Part shown: positions 34,050 through 42,594 of the stretch, in pieces | Layout of the letters: every line of letters begins with the position of its first letter | Numbering within the stretch: the first letter of the stretch is position 1 | Source: Paenibacillus rhizovicinus | Lineage (GTDB): Bacteria; Bacillota; Bacilli; Paenibacillales; Paenibacillaceae | Assembly: GCF_010365285.1 (NCBI RefSeq) | Contig: NZ_CP048286.1 | Span: forward strand, 6,808,001 to 6,872,000 | Length of the DNA stretch: 64,000 nucleotides | Reading direction: 5' to 3' | Position numbers and translations under genes: made by a program | The notes under the pieces: generated by a model | Seen by the model: only the letters and a program-made list of their open reading frames with translations | Database searches by the model: none | What the model was told of the DNA's origin: nothing

Positions 34050-35759
34050 ATGAAGCTAAGCGCGACGTTACGCGGGGCCGCGATGGTCAGTCTGGCTGTC
34101 GCAATTACCGCAGCGGCAGCCGGATGCGCGGACAGCGGGAATTCCGATATAAGTTCGCCGGATGCGCCGGCAGCTGCCGGAGTCGGTGGCGATCAGGCAG
34201 CCATGAAGCCGATCACGCTGAAAGTCGAAATCAACAGTTCGGGGAAAGATTTCGAAAATACGGAAGTCTACGACGAGATCAAACGTGTCACGGGCGTGAC
34301 GATGGACCTCCAAGCCTATGACGAGCAGAAGTTCAAGGTGGAGCTGGCCGGAGGCAATTTGCCGGATATCATTCAAGTGCCGAACAAGAATATCAAAGCC
34401 TTGATCGAAGGCAACAACATCATTCCGCTCGACGCGTTAATAAAGACGAACGGACCGGAAGTCGCGCAGCCGGTACTTGCCCCGAGTCTGGATTACATAC
34501 GCCGTTACTGGAGCGACGATTCGAATAAGCTTTACATGATCCCGGTTCAAATCGGCGCGGGCGGGTTCGGATTCGATCAGCAGACCGGCTTGAACGTGCG
34601 CTGGGATTACTACAAGGAGCTCGGTTATCCGTCCATTCAGAGCATCGACGACATGGTGAACGTGATCGCGGAAATGGTCAAACGCCATCCCGAGACGGAG
34701 GACGGCAAGAAAACGTACGGCGTCAGCATTTGGAACGATTGGGCTACGTGGGGCGTTCGCAGCTTGGGGCTTGTAACCGGCAATCTTCCGTTCAATCCTT
34801 TTACCGGACAGCTGGTGAACGACTATACCGACCCGAATCAAAGCGCGATCTGGGATACGGCCCGTTTTCTCTATCTGGCGCAGCAGAAAGGCATCCTCGA
34901 CCCGGATGCGTTTACCGCCAAATACAACGATGTCGTCGCGAAAGCTTCGCAAGGCACGCTGCTGTCGTCGATGGCTACTTGGCCTTTTGCCGAAATCAAT
35001 GCCCAATTGCTGAAACAAGGGAAGGACGAAGGGTATGTAACGATTCCGCTCGATTGGGGGTTTACGAATATCGGCGGCGTGACGACCGGGGGCTGGAGCG
35101 ACCGCGCCTGGGCGATTACCCGGAATTGCAAGGATCCCGCCAGAGCGATGGACCTTATTAATTTCCTCGTGTCCGAGCAAGGCTCGCGGTTGATCGCCAG
35201 CGGCATTCAAGGCGAGCATTGGGAATACGTCGACGGTAAACCGGTCATGAAACCGGAAACCGTCGCGCTTGCGGCCGCGGGAGGCGATCGCTGGAAACGC
35301 ACGGGCATCGGCATGTTCGCCAATCAGCAAGGCTTCGCGGACCACTTCCTCATGAGCGACGGCGGCATCGTCAACTTGTTCGAAACGCCTGAAATGTACG
35401 AAGCAAAGGCCAATTCCTTGTACGAGGATTACGACAATTATTACGGCGTGACCTATCCGGCGGAAGCGTATAAGCGGTATGTCGAACAAGGGAAGGTCAA
35501 GACGCTCGACCAAATCCCGCAGGATATTCTGAATGCCATGCCGCCCAAGCCGGACGACATCATCCGCATCCAGACCAAATTGGACGAGTTGCTCGTGAAA
35601 GGAATGCCGATCGTCGTGCTTGGCTCCCCGAACGAAACGGACTTCGAAGCAAACGAGCAGAAGCTGATTCAACAGCTGAAAGATGCCGGCGCGGACAGCT
35701 ATTTCAGCTGGTTTAAGCAGGCCTTCGAGGAAACGAAGGCGAAGATGGGGAAAGGCTGA
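34050..35759 (+). CDS. Extracellular sugar-binding lipoprotein (first paralogue)
   Basis: A 569-residue solute-binding protein of the large LipO/YtcQ-like group, with a lipoprotein signal (VSLAVAITAAAAGCADSG; the Cys after AAG would be lipidated). The mature part is nearly collinear with the binding protein at 38300-40105, sharing blocks such as FDQQTGLNVRWDYYKELGYP, KGILDPDAFTAKYNDVV and LINFLVSEQGSRLIASG. AGGAGGCGGGGCAGC precedes the start. It lies directly after the histidine kinase and is separated from the permeases by a terminator-like hairpin, so it may serve the sensor rather than, or as well as, the transporter. Confidence 0.92.
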   Translation: MKLSATLRGAAMVSLAVAITAAAAGCADSGNSDISSPDAPAAAGVGGDQAAMKPITLKVEINSSGKDFENTEVYDEIKRVTGVTMDLQAYDEQKFKVELAGGNLPDIIQVPNKNIKALIEGNNIIPLDALIKTNGPEVAQPVLAPSLDYIRRYWSDDSNKLYMIPVQIGAGGFGFDQQTGLNVRWDYYKELGYPSIQSIDDMVNVIAEMVKRHPETEDGKKTYGVSIWNDWATWGVRSLGLVTGNLPFNPFTGQLVNDYTDPNQSAIWDTARFLYLAQQKGILDPDAFTAKYNDVVAKASQGTLLSSMATWPFAEINAQLLKQGKDEGYVTIPLDWGFTNIGGVTTGGWSDRAWAITRNCKDPARAMDLINFLVSEQGSRLIASGIQGEHWEYVDGKPVMKPETVALAAAGGDRWKRTGIGMFANQQGFADHFLMSDGGIVNLFETPEMYEAKANSLYEDYDNYYGVTYPAEAYKRYVEQGKVKTLDQIPQDILNAMPPKPDDIIRIQTKLDELLVKGMPIVVLGSPNETDFEANEQKLIQQLKDAGADSYFSWFKQAFEETKAKMGKG

Positions 35760-35778
35760 GCGGATTCCTCTTGCCTGT

Positions 35779-35848
35779 AAACCAGCAAAACCCGAGCATG
35801 TACTGTACCCAGTACAGTACATTGCCGGAAACCAGCGAAACACGAGCA
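35779..35848. repeat. Imperfect direct repeats flanking a perfect palindrome
   Basis: Two 20-bp copies beginning AAACCAGC (35779-35798 and 35829-35848, two differences) lie 50 bp apart. The perfect dyad GTACTGTAC (35800-35808) / GTACAGTAC (35812-35820) sits between them. It is downstream of the first binding-protein gene, in the gap 35760-36371. It could be mRNA structure, an operator or a small mobile remnant. Confidence 0.55.
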
Positions 35849-35916
35849 ATGAGCTGTATCAAAACCAATAGATGGTTTTAAGTCCCATGTGAATCTTAAC
35901 TTATACCAATAAAACC

Positions 35917-35956
35917 GAACCTCAATCACCACTCGCATTGGTATTGAGGTTCTTTC
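35917..35956 (+). terminator. Probable terminator of the sensor operon
   Basis: GAACCTCAAT (35917-35926) pairs perfectly with ATTGAGGTTC (35943-35952), followed by TTTC. Confidence 0.65.
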
Positions 35957-36108
35957 GCATGAGCAGCGGGAAACTCCCATCTTAAGCGAACGCATGCTGC
36001 ATTCTCGTGGACTTCGCCGGTAAACGCAAACCAATCACCTTAAGCGATCGAAAGAACAATCGAATGCGCAGCAAGAAGCTCCGCGGCCTTACCGGCATCA
36101 AGTGGGGC

Positions 36109-36210
36109 GCCGCGAACGGCTGGCGTCCCCGCTAACCCGCGCTCGCGCCGCGAACGGCTGGCGTCCCCGCTAACCCGCGCCCGCCCTCGCGCCGCGAACG
36201 CTGGCGCCCC
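36109..36210. repeat. GC-rich tandem repeats in the intergenic gap
   Basis: The unit starting CGCGAACGGCTGGCGTCCCC occurs at 36111 and again 38 bp later at 36149; a shortened, diverged third copy starts near 36193. The stretch is much more GC-rich than its surroundings and shows no supported ORF. It lies just upstream of the permease promoter region. Confidence 0.65.
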
Positions 36211-36371
36211 CGCACTCCCACGCCTGCGCCGGCGGCTGGCGGAGCCGCTCGTGGTTAACCTTTTTACCGTTTCGTCCAAAAATCGTAGATTACTTCATAT
36301 TTCCGTCATTTTCAATCTCGTATACTGAGCTCAACGCAAAGAAACCAGATTGGATGATGGAGTGATTGACG

Positions 36372-37310
36372 ATGCATGCACAAGCAAATCCGGCCGTGAA
36401 GGTTCGCAAGAAAAGGTGGAATGCCAGCAGGGTCACGCTGTTCGCGATGGTAATTCCGTTCGTCATCCTGGTGTTCGTGTTTAACTATATTCCGTTATTC
36501 GGATGGCTCTATGCCTTCTACGATTACAAGCCGGGCATCCCGTTATCGCAGACGCCGTTCGTCGGCATGAAATTCTTCCGCTTGGTGCTGGACGATAAGG
36601 ATGATCTGATCCGCGTGCTGACCAATACGCTCGCGATGAGCTTTCTCTCCATCCTCGCTTCGCCGCTTGCCGTTATCTTCGCGATTCTGCTGAACGAGTC
36701 GAAGAACAAGGCGTTCAAGAAAGTCGTTCAGACGCTGACGACGCTTCCGAATTTCATCAGCTGGATTATCGTGTACTCGCTGGCATCGGTGATCTTCTCC
36801 TCCGGCGGCCTGCTCAATGAAATCTTGTTCAAGCTCCATTGGATCGAGAACGCGACGAACGTGCTCGGCAATCAGCCGGCGACCTGGTGGTTCCAAACGG
36901 CCATCTCGGTCTGGAAGGGACTCGGCTTCGGCAGCATCATCTACCTGGCGGCCATCGCCGGCATCGATCCCGAGCTGTACGATGCCGCCAAAGTCGACGG
37001 CGCGGGCAGGCTGCAGCGAATCATGGCCATCACGGTGCCCGGTATTCTGCCGACCTTCTTCGTACTGACGCTGCTCAACATCGCCAATATTTTGTCCTCG
37101 ACCAGCTTCGAGCAGAATCTCGTCTTCTACAATTCGCTCGTCGCCGACAAGCTGGAAACGCTGGACTACTTCGTCTACCGCACGGGAATCGCGACCGGCG
37201 ACGTTTCGTTCGGTACGGCCGTCGGTATCGCGAAATCGATCATCAGCATCGTGCTGCTGTTCTCGATCAATGCCGTTTCGAAGCGGGTGAGAGGCCAGTC
37301 GGTATTCTAA
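36372..37310 (+). CDS. Sugar ABC transporter permease (LplB type)
   Basis: A 312-residue inner-membrane permease with about six segments. The first part (VTLFAMVIPFVILVFVFNYI) and the coupling EAA-like loop YDAAKVDGAGRLQRIMAITV are typical of LplB/UgpA-type components of oligosaccharide importers. The ATG at 36372 has GGAG 9 nt upstream; a TTG two codons earlier is too close to it. It forms the channel with the next gene product; the ATPase is not encoded here, as usual for this family, which shares a common MsmX-like ATPase. A TATACT box lies about 45 bp upstream. Confidence 0.93.
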   Translation: MHAQANPAVKVRKKRWNASRVTLFAMVIPFVILVFVFNYIPLFGWLYAFYDYKPGIPLSQTPFVGMKFFRLVLDDKDDLIRVLTNTLAMSFLSILASPLAVIFAILLNESKNKAFKKVVQTLTTLPNFISWIIVYSLASVIFSSGGLLNEILFKLHWIENATNVLGNQPATWWFQTAISVWKGLGFGSIIYLAAIAGIDPELYDAAKVDGAGRLQRIMAITVPGILPTFFVLTLLNIANILSSTSFEQNLVFYNSLVADKLETLDYFVYRTGIATGDVSFGTAVGIAKSIISIVLLFSINAVSKRVRGQSVF

Positions 37311-37339
37311 ACTACTAACGGAAGGGAGCGCTACGACTC

Positions 37340-38218
37340 GTGAAGAACTCATCCGCTTCATCGTTCGACATCATGAACTACGCCGTCCAAATTGTGTTCA
37401 CCCTCGTGTGCATCTACCCGTTCTATTACATTTTCATCTATTCGGTCAGCGATCCGCAGCAGGCGCTCAAGGGGCTGATCCTCCTGCCCAAACAACTGAC
37501 GATCGTCAATTACACGCATATCTTCCGGCTGGATAACATGCTTCACTCTTTCATCGTCTCGGTGCTGAGGACGGTGATCGGGACGATCCTGACGATTGCC
37601 TGCAGTACTTGGTTCGCCTATGCCGTGACGAAGAACGAGCTGTACTTGCGCAAGACGATCTATCGGTTCCTCGTCATTACGATGTATTTCAATGCCGGGC
37701 TTATCCCGTGGTACCTCACGATGAAGGAGCTGGGCTTGAAGAACAATTTTCTTCTCTACGTCCTGCCGGGAGCCGTCGTCGCGTATTACGTCGTCCTGCT
37801 CAAGACCTTCATCGAGCAGCTGCCCCAAGCGCTCGAAGAATCCGCGATGATCGACGGCGCGGGCCATTTGACCATTTTCACGCGGGTCATCTTCCCCTTA
37901 TCGATGCCGATCGTGGCGACGATCGCCGTGTTCGCATCCGTCGGCCAGTGGAACACCTGGACGGATAACTATTTCCTCGTTTCCAGCGACAATCTGCAGA
38001 CGCTGCAGCTGATCTTGTACAACTATTTGACAGATGCCCAGCAAATCGTGAACAGCAGCAATTTGCAGGACTTGAACCGCGGCCTTGCGACGAAGATTTC
38101 GCCGGAATCGATTCGCATCACGATTACGATGGTGGTTACGCTTCCGGTCATGCTCGTCTATCCGTTTCTGCAGCGGTATTTTGTCAAAGGCATTATGCTT
38201 GGCGCCATTAAAGGCTAG
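37340..38218 (+). CDS. Sugar ABC transporter permease (YtcP/LplC type)
   Basis: A 292-residue second permease. Features are the start DIMNYAVQIVFTLVCIYPFY, the EAA loop EESAMIDGAGHLTIFTRVIF with LPLSMP-like continuation, and the C-terminal signature YPFLQRYFVKGIMLGAIKG. It pairs with the LplB-type protein encoded 30 bp upstream. A GTG start at 37340 is preceded by AAGGGAG at slightly long distance; an ATG ten codons later would cut into the first membrane helix. Confidence 0.92.
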   Translation: MKNSSASSFDIMNYAVQIVFTLVCIYPFYYIFIYSVSDPQQALKGLILLPKQLTIVNYTHIFRLDNMLHSFIVSVLRTVIGTILTIACSTWFAYAVTKNELYLRKTIYRFLVITMYFNAGLIPWYLTMKELGLKNNFLLYVLPGAVVAYYVVLLKTFIEQLPQALEESAMIDGAGHLTIFTRVIFPLSMPIVATIAVFASVGQWNTWTDNYFLVSSDNLQTLQLILYNYLTDAQQIVNSSNLQDLNRGLATKISPESIRITITMVVTLPVMLVYPFLQRYFVKGIMLGAIKG

Positions 38219-38299
38219 CATTGGCATCGTTTCGGAAGGATGCAACGGCTTCCGCGGAGGCTGTCATCATAGAAAGGATAACTATCGGGAGGTCATGGT

Positions 38300-40105
38300 A
38301 TGAATCAGAACAAGACGGTCAAAGCAAGCACGCTCCTTGTATTGACGGCCATGCTGGTCGCGCTCACGGGCTGCGGAAGCAACAATTCGTCTAACAATGC
38401 GTCGAGCACGAACGCCAATGCTCCGGCTTCGGGCAACAACGGCGGTAATGCGGCAGCGACGAACAATGCGGGCACGACGACGAATGACGGTGCCGCGGCG
38501 ACGACGGACAACAGCGGCACGACGACGAACGACAGCGGGGCAACGACGGATAACGCCGAGCCTGCCGCGCCGGCGAAAGACCAGATTACGATTAAAGTGG
38601 AGGTCAATGCGACGCAGAAGGATTTTGAAAATACGGACGTCTACAACGAAATCACGAAACAAACCGGCGTCACGATGGATCTGCAGACGTACGACGAAGA
38701 GAAGTTCAAGCTGGAGATGGCGGGCGGCGACTTGCCGGACGTGTTCCAAGTGCCGACGAAATATTTGGCGCAGTTGATCGATGGCGGAAGCATCATGCCG
38801 CTCGACGACTTGGTCGCCTCGAACGGTCCGGACATCCAGAAACCGACTTTCGCGAAAAGCCTCTCTTACAGCAAGCAGTTCTGGAGCAACGGTACGGGCA
38901 AGCTCTATGTCGTTCCGGTTCAAGTGGGCAAGGCGGGCTGGGGCTTCGATCAACAAACCGGCTTTAATGTACGCTGGGATTACTACAAAGAGCTCGGCTA
39001 TCCGGAAATCCATTCCGTCGACGACATGGTCAATGTGCTTGGGGACATGGTCGCCAAGCATCCGAAGACGGCAGACGGCAAGAAAGTTTACGGCACGGCC
39101 ATCTGGAACGACTGGGGAACTTGGGGCCTCACCGATATGGGCATGATCACCGGCAATGGAACGGTCGCCAACAATTACACGGACGTCGCGAACAGCGGCT
39201 TCTGGCAAACGGCGGATTTCCTGTACAAATCGAAGAAGAAGGGCATTCTCGATCCCGATGCATTCACCGCCAAATACAACGATATCGTGACGAAAGCGAC
39301 GCAAGGCACGCTGCTTAACTCCGTCGCCACCTGGCCATACCAAGCCGTCAACGCCGATTTGCTCAAAGAAGGTCCGGATCACGGCTATGTCACGATTCCG
39401 CTCGACTGGGGCTTTGCATGGGTAGGCGGCTCGACGGTTGCGGGCTGGGCGGACCGCGCTTGGGCGATCTCGTCCAAAGCGAAGGATCCCGCGCGCGCCA
39501 TGGATCTCATCAACTTCTTGACATCCGAGCAAGGATCCCGTCTGATCGCGAGCGGCGTTCAGGGCGTCCATTGGGACATGGTCGACGGCAAACCGCAGAT
39601 GAAGCCGGAAATCGTGCAGCTTGCAGCGGCAGGCGGAGATGCTTATAAGAAAACGGGCATCGGCATGTTTGCGAATCAGCAGGGAATGACCGACTTCTCG
39701 ACGCTGAGCGACGGCAGCCTCGTCAATCTGTTCGATACGCCGGAAGTGTTCGCGACGAAAGTCAATTCGTTGAATAAAGATTACGATGACCACTATGGCG
39801 TCACTTACCCGGCAGCCGCCTACAAGAAATACGCCGATGAAGGCAAAGTATTGACGCTCGACGTCGTGCCGCAGGACGTCACGGCCGCGATGCCTGCTCC
39901 GCCGGACGATATCAAACGCATCCAAACGAAGCTGGACGATATGATGACGAAAGGCATTCCGGATATCGTGCTTCACGCCAAGGATGACGCGGATTATACG
40001 AAACGCCAGCAAGCGCTGATCAAGAAATTGAACGACGCCGGAGCGGATAAATATTGGACGTGGTATATGCAGGCGTTCAACGATACGAAAGCGAAATTCC
40101 AATAA
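38300..40105 (+). CDS. Extracellular sugar-binding lipoprotein (second paralogue)
   Basis: A 601-residue solute-binding protein with lipobox LVALTGCGS. After the Cys comes an unusually long low-complexity Asn/Thr/Ala linker of about 65 residues with repeated TTTND and TTDN units, then a domain nearly collinear with the protein at 34050-35759. The start follows GGGAGGTCATGGT. It sits directly after both permeases and before GH35 and GH29 genes, so it is the likely transport binding protein. The linker should hold the domain away from the membrane through the thick wall. Confidence 0.93.
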   Translation: MNQNKTVKASTLLVLTAMLVALTGCGSNNSSNNASSTNANAPASGNNGGNAAATNNAGTTTNDGAAATTDNSGTTTNDSGATTDNAEPAAPAKDQITIKVEVNATQKDFENTDVYNEITKQTGVTMDLQTYDEEKFKLEMAGGDLPDVFQVPTKYLAQLIDGGSIMPLDDLVASNGPDIQKPTFAKSLSYSKQFWSNGTGKLYVVPVQVGKAGWGFDQQTGFNVRWDYYKELGYPEIHSVDDMVNVLGDMVAKHPKTADGKKVYGTAIWNDWGTWGLTDMGMITGNGTVANNYTDVANSGFWQTADFLYKSKKKGILDPDAFTAKYNDIVTKATQGTLLNSVATWPYQAVNADLLKEGPDHGYVTIPLDWGFAWVGGSTVAGWADRAWAISSKAKDPARAMDLINFLTSEQGSRLIASGVQGVHWDMVDGKPQMKPEIVQLAAAGGDAYKKTGIGMFANQQGMTDFSTLSDGSLVNLFDTPEVFATKVNSLNKDYDDHYGVTYPAAAYKKYADEGKVLTLDVVPQDVTAAMPAPPDDIKRIQTKLDDMMTKGIPDIVLHAKDDADYTKRQQALIKKLNDAGADKYWTWYMQAFNDTKAKFQ

Positions 40106-40338
40106 CATGACCTGACGAGCAGGCGCCGAATCGTTGGAAGACCAACAATTGGCGCTTGTTCCGTTGGCAGAACGGGAGAGCGAAGCAAGGGAGGCTCGAA
40201 GGTTGGCCTGGAATGGCCGGCGGAACGCGAGCTGCCGACCGTCTTGTTCACGGGAAATTCGATGTCAAGACAGACAAGGGATGCGAGAGCCTAACGCGGA
40301 ACGAATCGTTCCCATAACAAAGGAGTCGAATAGGCGAT

Positions 40339-42594
40339 ATGAACAGACGTACGCAAGGTGCAGAAGAGCAGCATCTCGGCAGCATGGAACCGATCGCTTG
40401 GGATCGGATATCTTACACGATCAATGGGAAGCGGCAGTTTCTCATCTCCGGCGAATTTCATTATTTCCGGGTGCCGGCGCGGGACTGGAGGGAACGGCTG
40501 GAACGGTTCCGCGAAGCAGGCGGCAATTGCGTGGCGACGTATATTCCGTGGATTCTTCACGAGCCCGCGGAAGGGGACATTCGCTTCGGCGACAAGCCGG
40601 AACGCGATTTGGAACGGTTCTTGGCCTTATGCGGGGAGCTTGGCCTCTATGTGATCTGCCGGCCTGGTCCGTATCAATATTCCGAGATGAAATATTGCGG
40701 CTTGCCCCCGTGGCTGATCGACGGTTACCCGGACATTCTTGCCCGTACGATCGATGGCCATATTATGGTGCGAGATTCGGTATCGTATTTGCATCCGGTG
40801 TTTCTGGCTAAAGTGAAAGCCTGGTTCAATATCGTCTGTCCGATCATCGCCGCATACGCGACAAGCAAAGGCGGGCCGGTCGCTTTCGTTCAATTCGATA
40901 ATGAATTGACGGGCATCCACGAATGGTTCGGCGGCTGGGACTACCATCCGGAGACGATGGGCTTCGGCAGAGAAGAGGGGCGGTACACTGCTTTTCTGCG
41001 AAACAAATATAGGACGGTGGAGCGGCTTAATGCCGCCTATGGAACGGCGGTTTCCGTCCTCGCGGATATGCGCCCGATAAGCAGTGCCGCCATGACGAGC
41101 ATCGGCGACAGGCGCCGCGTGAAGGATTACCAGGATTTCTATTTCGGCACGATTGCCGAGTACGCCGTCCTGTTGACCGGCTGGATGCGCGAGTCCGGCA
41201 TCGATGGCGACTTCATTCATAATTCGGCGAATCCGGGCTCGAACGGCTACCATGCCGAGACGGTCGAACGGCTCGGAAGCGGCTTCATTCTTGGTTCGGA
41301 TCATTACTACAACCTCGATCTCGATTGGAATGCCAACAATCCGACCCCCAAATACGCGGTGAACGCGCTGTTGTCCCATGAAATGCTGAGACATTACGGG
41401 TTTCCGTCGACCATCTACGAATTGCCTGGCGGGAGCCCGTCGGACTGGCCGCCGATTACGGCCGACGACTTAAGCTGCTGCTATTGGACGAATATTGCTT
41501 TTGGCATGAAAGGCTTCAATTATTACGTATTCGCGGGCGGTTACAATCCGGAGGGAATTGGAGGCGATGGAGAGGTTTACGATTATCAGGCGGCAATTGC
41601 GCCGGACAACGCGATCCGCCCGCATTATTACGCGCAGAAGCGGTTCGGCGCTCTGCTTCAGGAGCATAGCTGGCTCGTAGAAGCGGAACGGGCGGTCGAT
41701 TTCTATATCGGTTTAGACCGCGAGCACAGCCGCAGCAGCTATTACGCCGCCGGCCACCGGCCTTTCGGCAATGCGGATGCGTGGACGTTTCTGTCTAAAG
41801 GGCTGCTCATGACATCGCTCTGCGCTTCGTATTCGCCGGAACTGCTTGATCTGTACAGCGATAACGCAGTGAATGCCGCCGGCAAACCGATTCTCGTCGC
41901 GGCATCGGCATGCATGGCGGCTAATGTGCAGCAGCGATTGGTTAATGCCGTTAAACGAGGCGGTAAACTGCTGCTGGCACCCGTCATTCCGCAGCTGGAC
42001 GAGAATTTCAACCCCTGTACGATCCTGAAGGACTTCTTGGATGGCGCCGAAGCCGAACCGTTCACAGCGAGCGAACGGGAAGTACGCGTCGGCTCCATTC
42101 CGCAGGTGTACGTCAATCAAGGCTTGTGGGTGAGCGCGAAGCTGCCTGAAGGCGCCTCAGTCATCGCGGAGGAGAAGAAGAGCGGCGGTATCGCCGGCTG
42201 GAAGAAGAGGTACCCGAACGGAGGCTGCGTCATCTGGCTCGGCATCCAATGGAAATTTACGAAATACGGTCATATGGACATGCTGCGCGAGCTGTTGAAT
42301 GAGCTTGGCGGCGACGCGCCAGCCGTGCGATGCGACAATCCGAATTTGTGGACCGCCTTGCGGAGCGATGGCAGCAGCCGAATGCTGTTCGTCATGAACC
42401 TTTTCGCCTCACCGATGGAAGCGGATGTCAGCCTTCGCTTGTCCGACGGTCAATATGCCGAGCCAATCCGATGCTGTCTGAAGCCGATGGAAGTCCAGAC
42501 GTTGTTAATCGATGACAACGGCGCGGCGCACGACGTTCGCTTTGGACGAGACGAGGCGGCACCGATACGTTCATTCGAAGAAAGAGAGGCGTGA
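40339..42594 (+). CDS. Beta-galactosidase, glycoside hydrolase family 35
   Basis: A 751-residue GH35 enzyme without signal peptide, so probably intracellular. The barrel opens with FHYFRVPARDWRERLERF and continues with AGGNCVATYIPWILHEPAEG and ICRPGPYQYSEMKYCGLP. By family pattern the acid/base is Glu189 in VQFDNELTG and the nucleophile Glu361 in IYELPGG. It should remove terminal beta-galactose from imported oligosaccharides. AAAGGAG precedes the ATG at about 13 nt. The next gene overlaps its stop, indicating co-translation with the fucosidase. Confidence 0.92.
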   Translation: MNRRTQGAEEQHLGSMEPIAWDRISYTINGKRQFLISGEFHYFRVPARDWRERLERFREAGGNCVATYIPWILHEPAEGDIRFGDKPERDLERFLALCGELGLYVICRPGPYQYSEMKYCGLPPWLIDGYPDILARTIDGHIMVRDSVSYLHPVFLAKVKAWFNIVCPIIAAYATSKGGPVAFVQFDNELTGIHEWFGGWDYHPETMGFGREEGRYTAFLRNKYRTVERLNAAYGTAVSVLADMRPISSAAMTSIGDRRRVKDYQDFYFGTIAEYAVLLTGWMRESGIDGDFIHNSANPGSNGYHAETVERLGSGFILGSDHYYNLDLDWNANNPTPKYAVNALLSHEMLRHYGFPSTIYELPGGSPSDWPPITADDLSCCYWTNIAFGMKGFNYYVFAGGYNPEGIGGDGEVYDYQAAIAPDNAIRPHYYAQKRFGALLQEHSWLVEAERAVDFYIGLDREHSRSSYYAAGHRPFGNADAWTFLSKGLLMTSLCASYSPELLDLYSDNAVNAAGKPILVAASACMAANVQQRLVNAVKRGGKLLLAPVIPQLDENFNPCTILKDFLDGAEAEPFTASEREVRVGSIPQVYVNQGLWVSAKLPEGASVIAEEKKSGGIAGWKKRYPNGGCVIWLGIQWKFTKYGHMDMLRELLNELGGDAPAVRCDNPNLWTALRSDGSSRMLFVMNLFASPMEADVSLRLSDGQYAEPIRCCLKPMEVQTLLIDDNGAAHDVRFGRDEAAPIRSFEEREA

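Noticed and set aside
35800..35820. Palindrome considered as a plasmid or phage attachment site
   Set aside because: No integrase, flanking duplications or mobile genes lie nearby.
36040..36279. 79-codon minus-strand frame across the GC-rich repeats
   Set aside because: The Arg/Ala-rich translation merely reflects the tandem repeat; no ribosome binding site or family match.
38282..40108. 608-codon open frame on the minus strand opposite the second binding-protein gene
   Set aside because: It is the mirror of a clearly real lipoprotein gene; the protein is Arg/Ile/Val-biased with no family resemblance and arises from GC-rich codon structure.
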